DNA of 64,000 bases from UBA7672 sp044224605. GTDB lineage: Bacteria; Pseudomonadota; Alphaproteobacteria; Caulobacterales; Hyphomonadaceae. Below the pieces are notes generated by a model that worked only from the letters and a program-made list of their open reading frames with translations, made no database searches and was not told the origin of the DNA. The stretch is from NCBI GenBank assembly GCA_044224605.1, contig JBGAKC010000005.1:79906-143905 (forward strand), read 5' to 3'. A program made the position numbers and the translations under genes. Positions within the stretch are counted from its first letter, which is position 1. Each line of letters begins with the position of its first letter. This document shows, piece by piece, positions 48,013 to 57,567 of the stretch.

Positions 48013-48549
48013 TCAGCGTTGCCCGAAATCCGCAGGCGTGATCGTCAACTCGACTTTCCCGATCCAGAACCCCCACAAACCAACTGTCGCGTGGTTCACG
48101 ATGGTCCCAGTCGACGTCATCGCCATCACGTCCTGGAAATGCACCTGCATCCCCGGCTCGCCCTTGTCGTCCGGCAGCCGCACATCATATGCCAAGCGGA
48201 AGAGTGGACCGTCCTGCCAGCCCTTCGCCTCGCCCACAACGTCCTCGCGCACGCCTGAATAGGTCCCATCGCCCGTCAGCGTCAGAACCCAGGTCTTCTC
48301 GTCCTTCTCGCCGTCGTCGTAGACAAACTTCTCGTTGAGTCGGAAAATCTGGCCATCACGCACGCCTGTCAGCTGCGCAGTGAACCCGCGCTTGACGCCA
48401 TTGATCGCAGAGAACTCTCCTCGCGCAGTCGTCGATCCCAACAGGTCGCGCTCGATCACGAATGGTCTCGCGCCGGCATCCCTAGGCGCGGCCGGCGCAC
48501 CCGCACAACCGATAAACAGAAGTGGCGCGATGAGAACACCAAGACGCAT
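48013..48549 (-). CDS. DUF3833-family lipoprotein
   Basis: A 178-residue protein starting MRLGVLIAPLLFIGCAGAPA, with the lipidated Cys at 15. FVIERDLLGSTTARGEFSAI, FRLNEKFVYDDGEKDEKTWV, GTYSGVREDVVGEAKGWQDG and VNHATVGLWGFWIGKVELTI follow the DUF3833 layout, a lipocalin-like barrel of unknown role. It lies 222 bp downstream of a TonB-dependent receptor gene on the same strand. Confidence 0.82.
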   Translation of the reverse strand: MRLGVLIAPLLFIGCAGAPAAPRDAGARPFVIERDLLGSTTARGEFSAINGVKRGFTAQLTGVRDGQIFRLNEKFVYDDGEKDEKTWVLTLTGDGTYSGVREDVVGEAKGWQDGPLFRLAYDVRLPDDKGEPGMQVHFQDVMAMTSTGTIVNHATVGLWGFWIGKVELTITPADFGQR

Positions 48550-48771
48550 GGGAACAACTCCGAAGGTACGAGCCTTCTACGCGCCCTCTGTCTGCCCGGA
48601 TCTCCGCAATATGGACCAATGGATCCTCTGGAGCTTGGTCCGGGCCTGTGAACAGGCGCCGAAAGGTGACCCCTCCGCCTCTCGCATAATCAAACTCGTA
48701 GTGTGCCGATCGGCGTCCGTACCCCACGCCTTTTCACACCGGCCCAATCGCGCCGAAAGGGAACTCTCAGA

Positions 48772-51162
48772 CTAGAGCCGCACTTTCAGCCCCACGAAAG
48801 CCGCCCGCGGAGGGCCGGGACTCAGGCTGCGCGAATCGCCGAGTTCGCCAAAGCCAAGGATCGGCACTTCCCCCACCGGCGAGAACGCGCCGAATGTTTC
48901 GTAATATTCGTCAAACAGGTTCTCGACTTCCACGAACAGGTCGAGGCCCGGGTTCACGCGCCATTTCACATGGGCATTGGCGACCACATAGTCATCCGTC
49001 TTCGGATTGAGGTTGGCCTCGTCTCCAACCAGATAGCGGCCGCTGGAATAGACGGCGTCGGCGCCGATGGTCAGCACTTCCCCGAAAAACCAGTCGAAGC
49101 CGGCCTTCACGCTATGCTCCGGAATGCCGGGGCGGCGGTCGCCAGTTTCGACCGTCATGATGTCGTCCTCGTCGTCGAACGCGGGATTGGCCGCAGCGGC
49201 AAGATCGAACGACGCGCGGTAGGTCGCGTCGATCCACGCATACTCCACATACGCCTCGAATCCGTCGCCGCGCGCCGACACGCCGAGTTCAGCGCCCTGA
49301 CGGCGGGTCTTGCCCACATTGGTAAAGAAGCCGCGGCCCGCGGCAGGGCTTGCCACGAACTGGATGTCGTCGTCGAGATCGGTGCGATAGCCGCCCACAT
49401 GCCAGCTCAGCAGGGCCAGGGGCGTTTCCATTCGTCCGCGCACGCCCGCCTCGAAGGTGCGACCGACAACCTGTTTCAGCGGCGGATCTGCGACAAAGAA
49501 ATTGGTCAGGCTGCAGGGTGCATCCGGATCGGCGCAGGAGAGCTCGGCCGGTGTCGGCGCGCGGCTGGATTCCGCATACCCGCCATAGAGCGCAAGACCG
49601 TCAACCGGCCGCCAGGTGAGACCCAGCGCCGGCGATCCACGCCGGAAAGCATGATCGCCGTTCAGCGCCGTGCCGAGCTGGTCGCTCAGCTTCACGTGCG
49701 CCTCGTTGGCGCGCGCCGTCAGCGTGGCGGTAAGATTGGCGGCGATGTCGATGGCGTCGCTTGCCCAGAGCCCCCAATAGTCTGTGCGCACATGCACGGA
49801 CACAGGCGTGATATTCGCGTCGGGCGTATCGAGTTCGATCCCGGGCCCGGCCCATCCGCGGTCGGCCGACAGTGCGCCGATCGTCGTGCCCGCGCGGAAG
49901 CGCGTCTCCGCCCCATCGAAGCTCGCGCCCACCACGATCCGCTGCTCGAAACCGAACAGGCTGCCGTCACGCGTCGCCTGCGCGCTCAGGCCATAGCTGG
50001 TCGTGCCCGTCCGCGTGTGGTTGAGGAAGGCATAGGGCCCGCCTTCCTCGAATTCTGGAAACGCGTCGACATAAGGGCTGTCGGTGACGAAGTTCTCGAC
50101 CTTGTCGCCATTGATGTCGGCGAGTTCGACATCGTCCTCCTCGCTGGAGCACAGCTCGTCGTCGTCATCCTCGCAGGGCTCGACCTCGGCGGCGTCCCCG
50201 TTCATCGTCGTCCGGTCGAGCCGCGCAGCGTAGGCTTGCGCACTCAGGCGCCAGCGATGGCCAAACCCCCAGTCGCCGTTGAGCGCAAGACGGCCATACT
50301 TGTTCTGCGTTTGGTCCGGATGTGTGAACACCGCCGTGCGATCGACAGCCAGCAGCTCCACAGGCAAGGTTCCGTTGCCGGTGAGATCATTGTCGGCGAG
50401 CAGGATGCTGGCGTGCAGCTCGCTGTCCCCGCTCTTCCAGCCCAGATCGCCATAGGCCTGCAGCAGGCGCGACGGCGAAAAGTCCCGCCAGCCATCATCA
50501 TCGAGCGCAGTCACGGCGAGATAGCCCGCCACGTTGCCATTGCTTCCGCCATACTCCAGCCCGGCCCGCCTCCGTCCGAACGATCCGCCGGACAATTCGG
50601 CCGAGCCGACCTTCGCCGAAAAGCCGCTCTTCAGGTGCACGCCCAGTGCGCCGCCGAGCGCATTGAGACCGAAAGCCGGGTTGGATGAGACGACATCGAT
50701 CGCCTCGACCACCATGTCGGGCACGAGATCCCAGTCCACCGTGTCGCCGAACGGCTGGTTGAAACGCACGCCATTGACATAGACGGCGAGGCCCTGCGCG
50801 TTCCCCGGCAATGGGGACGCCTCGAAACCGCGATACAGCAGGTTCGGCTGGAAGGGATTGGCCTGCGCCTCGTTCAGTGAGACGCCGCCAACCCGCCTGT
50901 TGAGCGCGCCAAGCACATCGGCGGCGCCGGTGCGTGTCAGGTCTTCATCGTCAAGCCGCGCGACAGCGGCCGGAACAGTCTCCGCCTGCGTCCCCGGGTC
51001 GAGTGGCGTGGTCGCGATCACCACGACGACGTCGCGCTGATCGCTCTCGTCTTGGGTAGATTTGGACTGGGCGAGCGCCGGCGCAGAACAGACCACAGCC
51101 AGGAAGCACGATGCCGCCAAAGCCCGCCCACTCCCCTGCGAAGCGAAAAGAACTCTACGCAT
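48772..51162 (-). CDS. TonB-dependent receptor 1
   Basis: A 796-residue outer-membrane receptor for energised uptake. MRRVLFASQGSGRALAASCF and a cleavage site after ALAQ form the signal peptide; then a plug domain (PAAVARLDDEDLTRTGAADV, LLYRGFEASPLPGNAQGLAV) and a 22-strand barrel ending in LKVRL. An extracellular loop at 50095-50190 is very acidic with two Cys (CEDDDDELCSSEEDDVELAD). Substrate not deducible. The ATG at 51162 was chosen for its signal peptide; the frame is open to 51246. Confidence 0.92.
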   Translation of the reverse strand: MRRVLFASQGSGRALAASCFLAVVCSAPALAQSKSTQDESDQRDVVVVIATTPLDPGTQAETVPAAVARLDDEDLTRTGAADVLGALNRRVGGVSLNEAQANPFQPNLLYRGFEASPLPGNAQGLAVYVNGVRFNQPFGDTVDWDLVPDMVVEAIDVVSSNPAFGLNALGGALGVHLKSGFSAKVGSAELSGGSFGRRRAGLEYGGSNGNVAGYLAVTALDDDGWRDFSPSRLLQAYGDLGWKSGDSELHASILLADNDLTGNGTLPVELLAVDRTAVFTHPDQTQNKYGRLALNGDWGFGHRWRLSAQAYAARLDRTTMNGDAAEVEPCEDDDDELCSSEEDDVELADINGDKVENFVTDSPYVDAFPEFEEGGPYAFLNHTRTGTTSYGLSAQATRDGSLFGFEQRIVVGASFDGAETRFRAGTTIGALSADRGWAGPGIELDTPDANITPVSVHVRTDYWGLWASDAIDIAANLTATLTARANEAHVKLSDQLGTALNGDHAFRRGSPALGLTWRPVDGLALYGGYAESSRAPTPAELSCADPDAPCSLTNFFVADPPLKQVVGRTFEAGVRGRMETPLALLSWHVGGYRTDLDDDIQFVASPAAGRGFFTNVGKTRRQGAELGVSARGDGFEAYVEYAWIDATYRASFDLAAAANPAFDDEDDIMTVETGDRRPGIPEHSVKAGFDWFFGEVLTIGADAVYSSGRYLVGDEANLNPKTDDYVVANAHVKWRVNPGLDLFVEVENLFDEYYETFGAFSPVGEVPILGFGELGDSRSLSPGPPRAAFVGLKVRL

Positions 51163-51366
51163 CTCTGTCCAACTCAGATGACTTAGGGTCAGAGCTACAA
51201 GCCGATACTTCCGTGGCAAAGTGCAGAACATCGCGCCGCCCATCACGATTTGCCGACCGCAGACGTTCCAGCGCCATCAAGCCAACGTCCCGCCTGGGCC
51301 AATCGGGTTGATATCAGGCGTCGGAAGCGAGTGGCTCGATTTCGCCGGAACCAAACATGTTCGTTT

Positions 51367-53394
51367 TCAAAATCGATAACGGAGGCTTGCCCTGACTTGC
51401 CGGGGCTCAACCGGGTGGAAATGTATGTCTTCCATGGGGCTCGCTTCGCCGGACAGCTGTGACTCGAAGAAATAGGTGATATCGGCGTCCTCGGCGTCGA
51501 AAAGGTTAAGCACTTCGAGACCCAGCGTTACCTGCCCGATGTCGTACGTCGCAGCGGCGTTGACGATGGTGGTGGGTTCGGATTTGACCGATCCGTCCTC
51601 AATCAGGGGCGCAGCGCCGAAATGGCGCGCACGCAGGGACACGGTCAGCGGATCGAAACGGAAGACGGCGCCGCCCGAGATAACGGTGTCGACCGCGTTG
51701 GGAATCTGGTTGTCCGGTCCGGAGATGTCGAACTCGGCATCGGTGAAGGCCACGCTGGCGTCCAAAGCCAGCCAGTCGATGGGCCGCCAGAACAGTGTCG
51801 CCTCGATGCCCGTGCGCTCGGAGGCGTCGTTTGCTTCGGTCGTCCCGGCGTCCCCGACAAAGACAAGCTCGGAAGCAAGCTGGAGCCAGAATGCCGTGAC
51901 CGACGCGTTCCATGTGTCGCGCTCGATACGGGCGCCCACTTCCGCGCCTTCCGCGCGCACCAGGATCGGAACCTGGTCGGCAGGATCGCCAGTTGCCGGG
52001 TCGATAGTGATTGTTGCACCGCGGACATCGTTCGAATGGAAGCCTTGTCCGTAGTTCGCATAGAACTCGAGGCTGTCATTAGCCTTCCATGCCAGCGCGA
52101 GACTGGGGGAAAGCATCGAGTCATTGGCGGAACCGCCATTGGCCGGAAGGCTCAGCGCATCGACATCCGCATCGTAATAGTCGCCGCGCAAGCCGACGAT
52201 CGCGCGCAGAACGGGTGACAGCTGCATTTGCGCTTCGCCCCACGCCGCGACGCTAAGCTCGGTGACGGCATCTTCGCGAACGGTCGAAATACGTTGGCGC
52301 GCTGCCGTGCGGAAAAGACCAATGTCGCCGATATCGTCGTAGCGCACATCGCCGCCGAAGCGCAGTTTGATGGTTTCGTTCAATGGGCGGCTGTGTTCGA
52401 CCGAAGCGCCGTAGATCGTGCGTTCGTCGCGCTGTTCGAACTCGTCGCCGTTCACCGGATCGTCGAGCAGATAGGTGAAGTCCGAGAATAGGCTGAGTTC
52501 GTAACTGACGGCGTAGGCGTTGACCTTTGTGCTGGCGTTGCCGCCGTGGTCGAACTCGGCGCTGCCGGCGATGGCGTAGCGCGACGTGTCTCCGCCAAGA
52601 TCGGGGTCGATGTATCCGAAGCGGTCGATCAGGCCGGATTCGACGGCGCGAAGCGGAATCTGATCGGTCGAGTTCCACTGGTTGTCGTAGGCCCAGAGTT
52701 CGAGGCTGTAGCGGGCGTTATCGGTCTGGTGCGTCAGCTTCGCCATGCCGCTGAACTTCTTGAGGTCCTGATCGAGAACCCACGGCCCCTCATAGGTCTC
52801 GCCTTCGCCAGCGATAAGGAGCGTGGTGTCCGGCGAGAGGTTGAATGAAGCGCCTCCAACGCCGCGAATGTAGCCGAACTCGCCAACGCGGATTTCCGCG
52901 AAATTCTCAGGCAGCGCGTCGTAGGTCCGGAACGCGGCTGAGCCGGCGGCGGAGAAGTCGCCTGTGTCGGGGTTATAGGGGCCTTTGCGATAGCGGACCT
53001 GTTCGACGATCTCGGGGATCACGAAGTTGAGGTCGAGATAGCCCTGTCCATGGCCATGGGTACGGTTGTTGATCGGGACGCCATCGATGCTGGCCGAGAA
53101 GTCCGTGCCGTGGTCGAGGTTGAAGCCACGCAGGAAATACTGGTTGGCCTTGCCTTCGCCCGAGTGCTGCGTGGCGACCGCGCCGGGTATCACCTCGACG
53201 AGCTCGCCCGCGCGCGACAGTGGCCGGTCCTGGAAGTCAGCATAGCCGACGATGCCTTCGGACGCGGAACTTGCTTCGCCGACGAGATCGAGTGCGCGGC
53301 CATAGATGACGACGGTGTCGCGCTCATTCGTTTCCTGCGCAAAGGCAACGGGAATGGCCGCCAGGGACAGGCTCACGACGACAAGCAATTTCAT
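51367..53394 (-). CDS. TonB-dependent receptor 2
   Basis: A 675-residue receptor with signal peptide MKLLVVVSLSLAAIPVAFAQ, plug domain (RAGELVEVIPGAVATQHSGE, ANQYFLRGFNLDHGTDFSAS, GVPINNRTHGHGQGYLDLNF) and barrel ending in ASLRYRF. GGGAG-like GGGAG lies upstream of the ATG. The HGHGQGY stretch recurs in a subgroup of receptors for small molecules or metals. The alkylsulfatase gene lies 183 bp upstream on the same strand, so joint regulation is plausible. Confidence 0.92.
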   Translation of the reverse strand: MKLLVVVSLSLAAIPVAFAQETNERDTVVIYGRALDLVGEASSASEGIVGYADFQDRPLSRAGELVEVIPGAVATQHSGEGKANQYFLRGFNLDHGTDFSASIDGVPINNRTHGHGQGYLDLNFVIPEIVEQVRYRKGPYNPDTGDFSAAGSAAFRTYDALPENFAEIRVGEFGYIRGVGGASFNLSPDTTLLIAGEGETYEGPWVLDQDLKKFSGMAKLTHQTDNARYSLELWAYDNQWNSTDQIPLRAVESGLIDRFGYIDPDLGGDTSRYAIAGSAEFDHGGNASTKVNAYAVSYELSLFSDFTYLLDDPVNGDEFEQRDERTIYGASVEHSRPLNETIKLRFGGDVRYDDIGDIGLFRTAARQRISTVREDAVTELSVAAWGEAQMQLSPVLRAIVGLRGDYYDADVDALSLPANGGSANDSMLSPSLALAWKANDSLEFYANYGQGFHSNDVRGATITIDPATGDPADQVPILVRAEGAEVGARIERDTWNASVTAFWLQLASELVFVGDAGTTEANDASERTGIEATLFWRPIDWLALDASVAFTDAEFDISGPDNQIPNAVDTVISGGAVFRFDPLTVSLRARHFGAAPLIEDGSVKSEPTTIVNAAATYDIGQVTLGLEVLNLFDAEDADITYFFESQLSGEASPMEDIHFHPVEPRQVRASLRYRF

Positions 53395-53431
53395 TCAAGC
53401 GACTCCCACGTTCAGTTGCCAATAGCATGCG

Positions 53432-53445
53432 GTACTCTTCAGTAC
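53432..53445. promoter_or_regulatory. Dyad in the promoter region of TonB receptor 2
   Basis: GTACT-CTTC-AGTAC is a perfect 5-bp dyad with 4-bp spacer about 40 bp upstream of the receptor start. It may be an operator or a short hairpin in the leader. Confidence 0.4.
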
Positions 53446-53479
53446 GATGACATGCGCGTGAGGGGCGAGAACGCTGAGC

Positions 53480-53552
53480 GAATGACCGGATGGGGCCAGA
53501 ACGGACCTTTCCCTTGCCGCTTCGCTCGGTCCGGATCTCGCCGATTCCAGTC
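53480..53552. repeat. Intergenic repeat, copy C (most diverged)
   Basis: Shares GGATCTCGCCGATTCC and surrounding bases with the copies at 59937 and 60478 (common core GATCTCGCCGA, starting GAATG). It sits between the alkylsulfatase stop and the receptor-2 start. Confidence 0.55.
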
Positions 53553-53577
53553 AGACCAGGGCGACGAACGCGACGTA

Positions 53578-55536
53578 CTAGGGTTCAGCGATTCCGAACC
53601 AGAACTCGAAGACGTCGAGCATCTCGATCAGCTTTCCGAGCGGAGCGCGCTCGCCTTCGATCTTGGCGGACGCGATGTCGGCCTCGCCGAGGATCAGCTG
53701 GGCCAGCGTTTGCCGGTCCGCGCGCAGCGTGGCCTCTTCGCCGGCGCGCGCCGGACGGAAATGCAACACGGCGTTCGACACTTCGACCCGCCAGAGTTCG
53801 CCTTGGTCGCTCACGTCAAGGACGAACGCCAGAGGGTTGTTCGCCGCCGCCTCCGCGTTGAGCCTGGTCGAGCAAGAGTCCAGTAGTTCCTCAGCTGGAA
53901 GCTCGCGGATTTGCCCCTTCGGGCCGGGACGTTTGTCGGACTTCTTCTTTTCGGCGCGAAGCTCCTGCGCGGCGGAGAGGTAAAAGGAGCGCCACGGGCC
54001 GGACTCCGCCTGGTATCCCAGCTGTTCGAGGGCTCTGGCCTGCAGCTCCCGCGCATCGCGATGGAGCGGGTCGGCGAAGACGAGGTGGTTAACCAGTTCC
54101 GCGACCCAGCGGTAGTCGCCCTTGTCGAATGCAGCCTGCGCCTTCGCAAGCAGCGCATCGGCGCCTCCTGCAAGGTCAACGTATCGGCGGCCCGCGGCTT
54201 CGGGCGGATGCCGGTGCAGGTTGGCCGGGTTGCCGTCGAACCATCCCAGATAACGCTGATAGACCGCTTTCGCATTGTGGTTCAGCGTTCCGTAGTAATC
54301 GCGCGTGTGCCACTCCTGCGCGAGAGACGGTGGCAGGCTGAGGCGTTCGGCGATCTCTTCCGGGCCAAGACCGTGATTGGCCCAACGAAGCGTCTGATCG
54401 TGCACGTATTTGTAGAGGTCGCGCTGCTTGACCAGGAACCGGGACATCTGCTCATCGCCCCAGCGCGGCCAATGATGGCTGGCGAATAGAACATCGCTAT
54501 CTGCCGCGAACAGGTGGATGGCGTCGTCGATGTAGCGGCTCCACGACTTCGCATCGCGTACCTGGGCCCCGCGTGGCGTGAGAATGTTGTGGAGATGGCA
54601 GGTGCAGTTCTCCGCCAGGCAAAGCGCGCGATATCGCGGAAAGTGGAAATTCATCTCCGCTGGCGCTTCGGCGTCTGGCGTCATTTGGAAGATGATTTCC
54701 ACGCCGTCGATGATGCGGCTTTCCCCTGTGCGGCAGATCGAATCCGTCGGGGGCACGAGCGCAACCGACCCGACCGAGACGGTCTTTCCCAATCCGGCAT
54801 CCACATGTCCCAGCGGGCCACGCGGGAGCAGCGAGCCATACATGTAGGTTGCCCGGCGGCCCATCGCGTTGCCGACCAGGACATTTTCCGATGCGGCTTC
54901 CTTGAGAAAGCCTTCCGGCGCGATAATGCGGGCGCCTTGTTCGATATCCTCGTGCGACAGGACGCCGAGCACACCGCCGAAATGGTCCACGTGCGAGTGC
55001 GTGTAGATGACAGCGCTGACGGGACGTTGGCCACGGTGCTCGCGATAGAGTTCAATCGCGGCCGCAGCGCATTCCGCCGAGATCAGCGGATCGATGACAA
55101 TCACGCCGGCATCGCCTTCGACGAAAGTGATGTTCGAGAGGTCGAAGCCGCGGACCTGGTAGATTTCTTCCGTCACCTTGAACAGGCCGTGCACCAGATT
55201 GAGTCTCGCCTGCCGCCAGAGGCTGGGATTCACGCTGTCCGGAGGCGGCGCATTACCAGCCTGAAAGCCGAAAGGCTCCATGCTCCAGATAATGCGGCCA
55301 GATGCATTGCGGATGACCGCGTCGGGGCGAGTTCCCAAGAAGCCGCGCTGGACATTTTCGAAGTCGACCTCATCCGAAAACGGAAGCGTCTCGGCCAGTG
55401 CGCGGTTCCTGGCGATCGTGTGAGCTGATGGCGGCTGGGGTTGGGGCACAAATGGTCTCGCACTTTGACGCCTATCTCTGCATCGCGAAATGAGACGCGG
55501 CAATGTCTGCCATAGACCAAATCGTGCCGCCCTCAC
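53578..55536 (-). CDS. SdsA-type alkyl/aryl-sulfatase (metallo-beta-lactamase fold)
   Basis: A protein of up to 652 residues that cleaves sulfate esters with two zinc ions. THSHVDHFGGVLGVLSHEDI is the HxHxDH motif near residue 175; LAENCTCHLHNILTPRGAQV carries further zinc ligands; the dimerisation region follows, and the end (TLAQLILGEADIASAKIEGE) is an SCP2-like lipid-binding domain. The longest frame opens with GTG at 55536; no signal peptide is visible, and the true start may be nearer residue 30. Its neighbours are TonB receptors. Confidence 0.9.
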   Translation of the reverse strand: MRAARFGLWQTLPRLISRCRDRRQSARPFVPQPQPPSAHTIARNRALAETLPFSDEVDFENVQRGFLGTRPDAVIRNASGRIIWSMEPFGFQAGNAPPPDSVNPSLWRQARLNLVHGLFKVTEEIYQVRGFDLSNITFVEGDAGVIVIDPLISAECAAAAIELYREHRGQRPVSAVIYTHSHVDHFGGVLGVLSHEDIEQGARIIAPEGFLKEAASENVLVGNAMGRRATYMYGSLLPRGPLGHVDAGLGKTVSVGSVALVPPTDSICRTGESRIIDGVEIIFQMTPDAEAPAEMNFHFPRYRALCLAENCTCHLHNILTPRGAQVRDAKSWSRYIDDAIHLFAADSDVLFASHHWPRWGDEQMSRFLVKQRDLYKYVHDQTLRWANHGLGPEEIAERLSLPPSLAQEWHTRDYYGTLNHNAKAVYQRYLGWFDGNPANLHRHPPEAAGRRYVDLAGGADALLAKAQAAFDKGDYRWVAELVNHLVFADPLHRDARELQARALEQLGYQAESGPWRSFYLSAAQELRAEKKKSDKRPGPKGQIRELPAEELLDSCSTRLNAEAAANNPLAFVLDVSDQGELWRVEVSNAVLHFRPARAGEEATLRADRQTLAQLILGEADIASAKIEGERAPLGKLIEMLDVFEFWFGIAEP

Positions 55537-55642
55537 CTACTGATCAATAGGTCCGTTGTTCGCCGGGAGCGGTCGCTGGAGTGACTGCAGGGAGGGGCCA
55601 GGCGCATCAGGTCGGGAATGACGCTTTGCCGCCCGCATCTCC

Positions 55643-56479
55643 TCACCCTTCCACGCGCACATGGCGGCCAATCAGGCCCTTCACTTCTTCATAGCGCGCG
55701 CCGAAATCCGCTGCGCGGAGAACGATATCGCCGCTGCCTCCTGCCTGATATCGCACGGCCGGCAGCAGTAGCGCGAGCAACGCACGCAACAGCGGATTGT
55801 ACGCTTGCGCATAGGCTTTGCCATCCTTGAGGGTGACCACCAGAGCCGTCTGCGTGCTTGGCCCGGCATAGGACCCCGGCCCATACAGAAGCTGAGTTTC
55901 CTTGACGCCTGAAATATCCTCCCACCGGACCAATCCCGGCGACAGGTCGCCCGGCTCATAAAGAAACCCGCGCTGCGTCAATACAAAGTACGGCCGATCG
56001 CGCAACGCACGCAGCGCGAACACCAGCAAGAGAAAATGCCCAGCCACGTAGAAAAAGCCAAACACTGCGACTTCTCCAAACCCGATACTCTCGCGTTGCA
56101 GGCTGAATTGGTCCGGCGCGAACACCAGCATGTTCATGAGCACCACCAACACCAAAGTCCCCACAACTGGCGCAAAACGGGCGATGGGATTTGTTTGTCC
56201 AAGCGACATCACCACGGCGCCGAGGTCTGCGCGCGTCGCTCCAACCGCGCCCTGGCGCCGCGCAAACTCCCAAGCGAGCGCTACGAGCAAGATCGAGAAT
56301 AAGGAAAGCAGAACAAAAAAAATCGTCGAGCCGATGTTCTTGCCAAGGCTGGCGATCGCGGCGTTGCCGCCCGGCCAGAGGTCCGCCAGATCGAGAATGA
56401 AGATCCCGCCCGCCGCGGCCGCCAGCGCATAGAAGGCCCAGCCCAAGCCGCGCAGAATTCTGTTCGCCCGTTCGTTCAT
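55643..56479 (-). CDS. Hypothetical membrane protein with C-terminal PH-like domain
   Basis: A protein of about 278 residues starting MNERANRILRGLGWAFYALA at 56479 (frame open to 56593). Four to five helices (NIGSTIFFVLLSLFSILLVA, VVGTLVLVVLMNMLVFAPDQ, FGFFYVAGHFLLLVFALRAL) are followed by a soluble part (YFVLTQRGFLYEPGDLSPGL, VRWEDISGVKETQLLYGPGS) resembling the strand order of bacterial PH domains. Function unknown. Confidence 0.72.
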   Translation of the reverse strand: MNERANRILRGLGWAFYALAAAAGGIFILDLADLWPGGNAAIASLGKNIGSTIFFVLLSLFSILLVALAWEFARRQGAVGATRADLGAVVMSLGQTNPIARFAPVVGTLVLVVLMNMLVFAPDQFSLQRESIGFGEVAVFGFFYVAGHFLLLVFALRALRDRPYFVLTQRGFLYEPGDLSPGLVRWEDISGVKETQLLYGPGSYAGPSTQTALVVTLKDGKAYAQAYNPLLRALLALLLPAVRYQAGGSGDIVLRAADFGARYEEVKGLIGRHVRVEG

Positions 56480-56721
56480 CACCGCCCCAATCAGGCCGAA
56501 GCGCCGATACCCTAAGGCCAGCAGCGGGAAAGGGCCAATCCGGCTTGGGCGGCCATAATGCGACCACCGGCGACGGCGCTCAAGACCGTCCATACTGACC
56601 CCAGCCGCTCGAACGGATCAAAGTCGCCGACAGAAGACATTCGCAAGCTTGGGTTGCGAGCTTCACAGGCGGTGCAAAACCCTGACCTGACAGCCGGCAA
56701 AAGGGTGATGGCTGCGTCGGT

Positions 56722-57567
56722 TCAAATTCGGAAATTCGCACTCAGAAATTTGTCTATCAAAGAGCGCAAAAGGTCGGGCCTTTGAACGTTCGATCCATGG
56801 CCGGTCATTGGCATGAGTTCAAACTGAGCGTTCGGAATCTCTCGCGCCATCCGCCGTCCACCCTCCAAATTGGGGTCCTGCTCACCGAGTGCGATCAACG
56901 TCGGCACGCGGATCGTATCGAGCCCCTTGATCCACGCCGGCAGCCCGGTCAGGGCGCGGCTGTTGAATTCAACTCCGGAAGTATTTCGGTTGGCCGTCCA
57001 GGCAGGATCGCGCTCGATGACCGGCAGCCCGGCGGCGGCTCGTAAACGAGCTGCCTCCTCAGCGCCCGCGCGACGTACGCTTTCTGGAGCAGCTGGTCCG
57101 CCGGTCGCATCGAAGAGAATGAGGCCGTTCGTTCGCGCGGGAGAATCCAGCGCCATGCGAACGGCAACTCGCGAGCCAAAGGCCAGACCGCAGACAGTTG
57201 CTCGTTCAAGGCCAACTTCATCCATGACGCCAAGAGCGTCGCTCCGGAAAGACTCAAATGTGTGGGTCTCTTGCGCGCCAAGATCGCTCTGACCATTCCC
57301 GCGTCGGTCATGGAGGACAACGCGATACTTTGCAGCCAATGGGTTCGCTATGGCATCCCAAACGGCCATCGCCTGTCCTCCGCCGCTACAGAAGAAGATC
57401 GCCGGTCGATCCATTTGACCAGAATCTCGGAATGCGATGCGGACCCCGTCAGGCGCAGTGTGAAAGCGGGTCCTGCCGAAGTCAGACGTCAGGGCTGTTG
57501 TCGGTTGTGTGCTCGCGCAGCCTGCAGCCGCCAGCGCACCACCAGCCAGAAACTCTCGCCTGCGCAT
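56722..57567 (-). CDS. Alpha/beta hydrolase with Ala in place of the nucleophile Ser, Tat-type lipoprotein signal
   Basis: A 281-residue protein. MRRREFLAGGALAAAGCAST is a twin-arginine signal with a lipobox (AAGC). The fold is typical: FFCSGGGQAMAVWDAIANPL (oxyanion region), VVLHDRRGNGQSDLG, then the nucleophile elbow VCGLAFGSRVAVRM, where G-x-S-x-G reads G-L-A-F-G. The codon at 57181-57183 is GCC. The acid (GEQDPNLEGG) and His (MTGHGSNVQRPDLL) remain. Classic hydrolysis is unlikely; it may bind a ligand or use another chemistry. Confidence 0.85.
   Translation of the reverse strand: MRRREFLAGGALAAAGCASTQPTTALTSDFGRTRFHTAPDGVRIAFRDSGQMDRPAIFFCSGGGQAMAVWDAIANPLAAKYRVVLHDRRGNGQSDLGAQETHTFESFRSDALGVMDEVGLERATVCGLAFGSRVAVRMALDSPARTNGLILFDATGGPAAPESVRRAGAEEAARLRAAAGLPVIERDPAWTANRNTSGVEFNSRALTGLPAWIKGLDTIRVPTLIALGEQDPNLEGGRRMAREIPNAQFELMPMTGHGSNVQRPDLLRSLIDKFLSANFRI

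Noticed and set aside
48703..50688. Long + strand open frame opposite TonB receptor 1
   Set aside because: Antisense shadow of the receptor gene.
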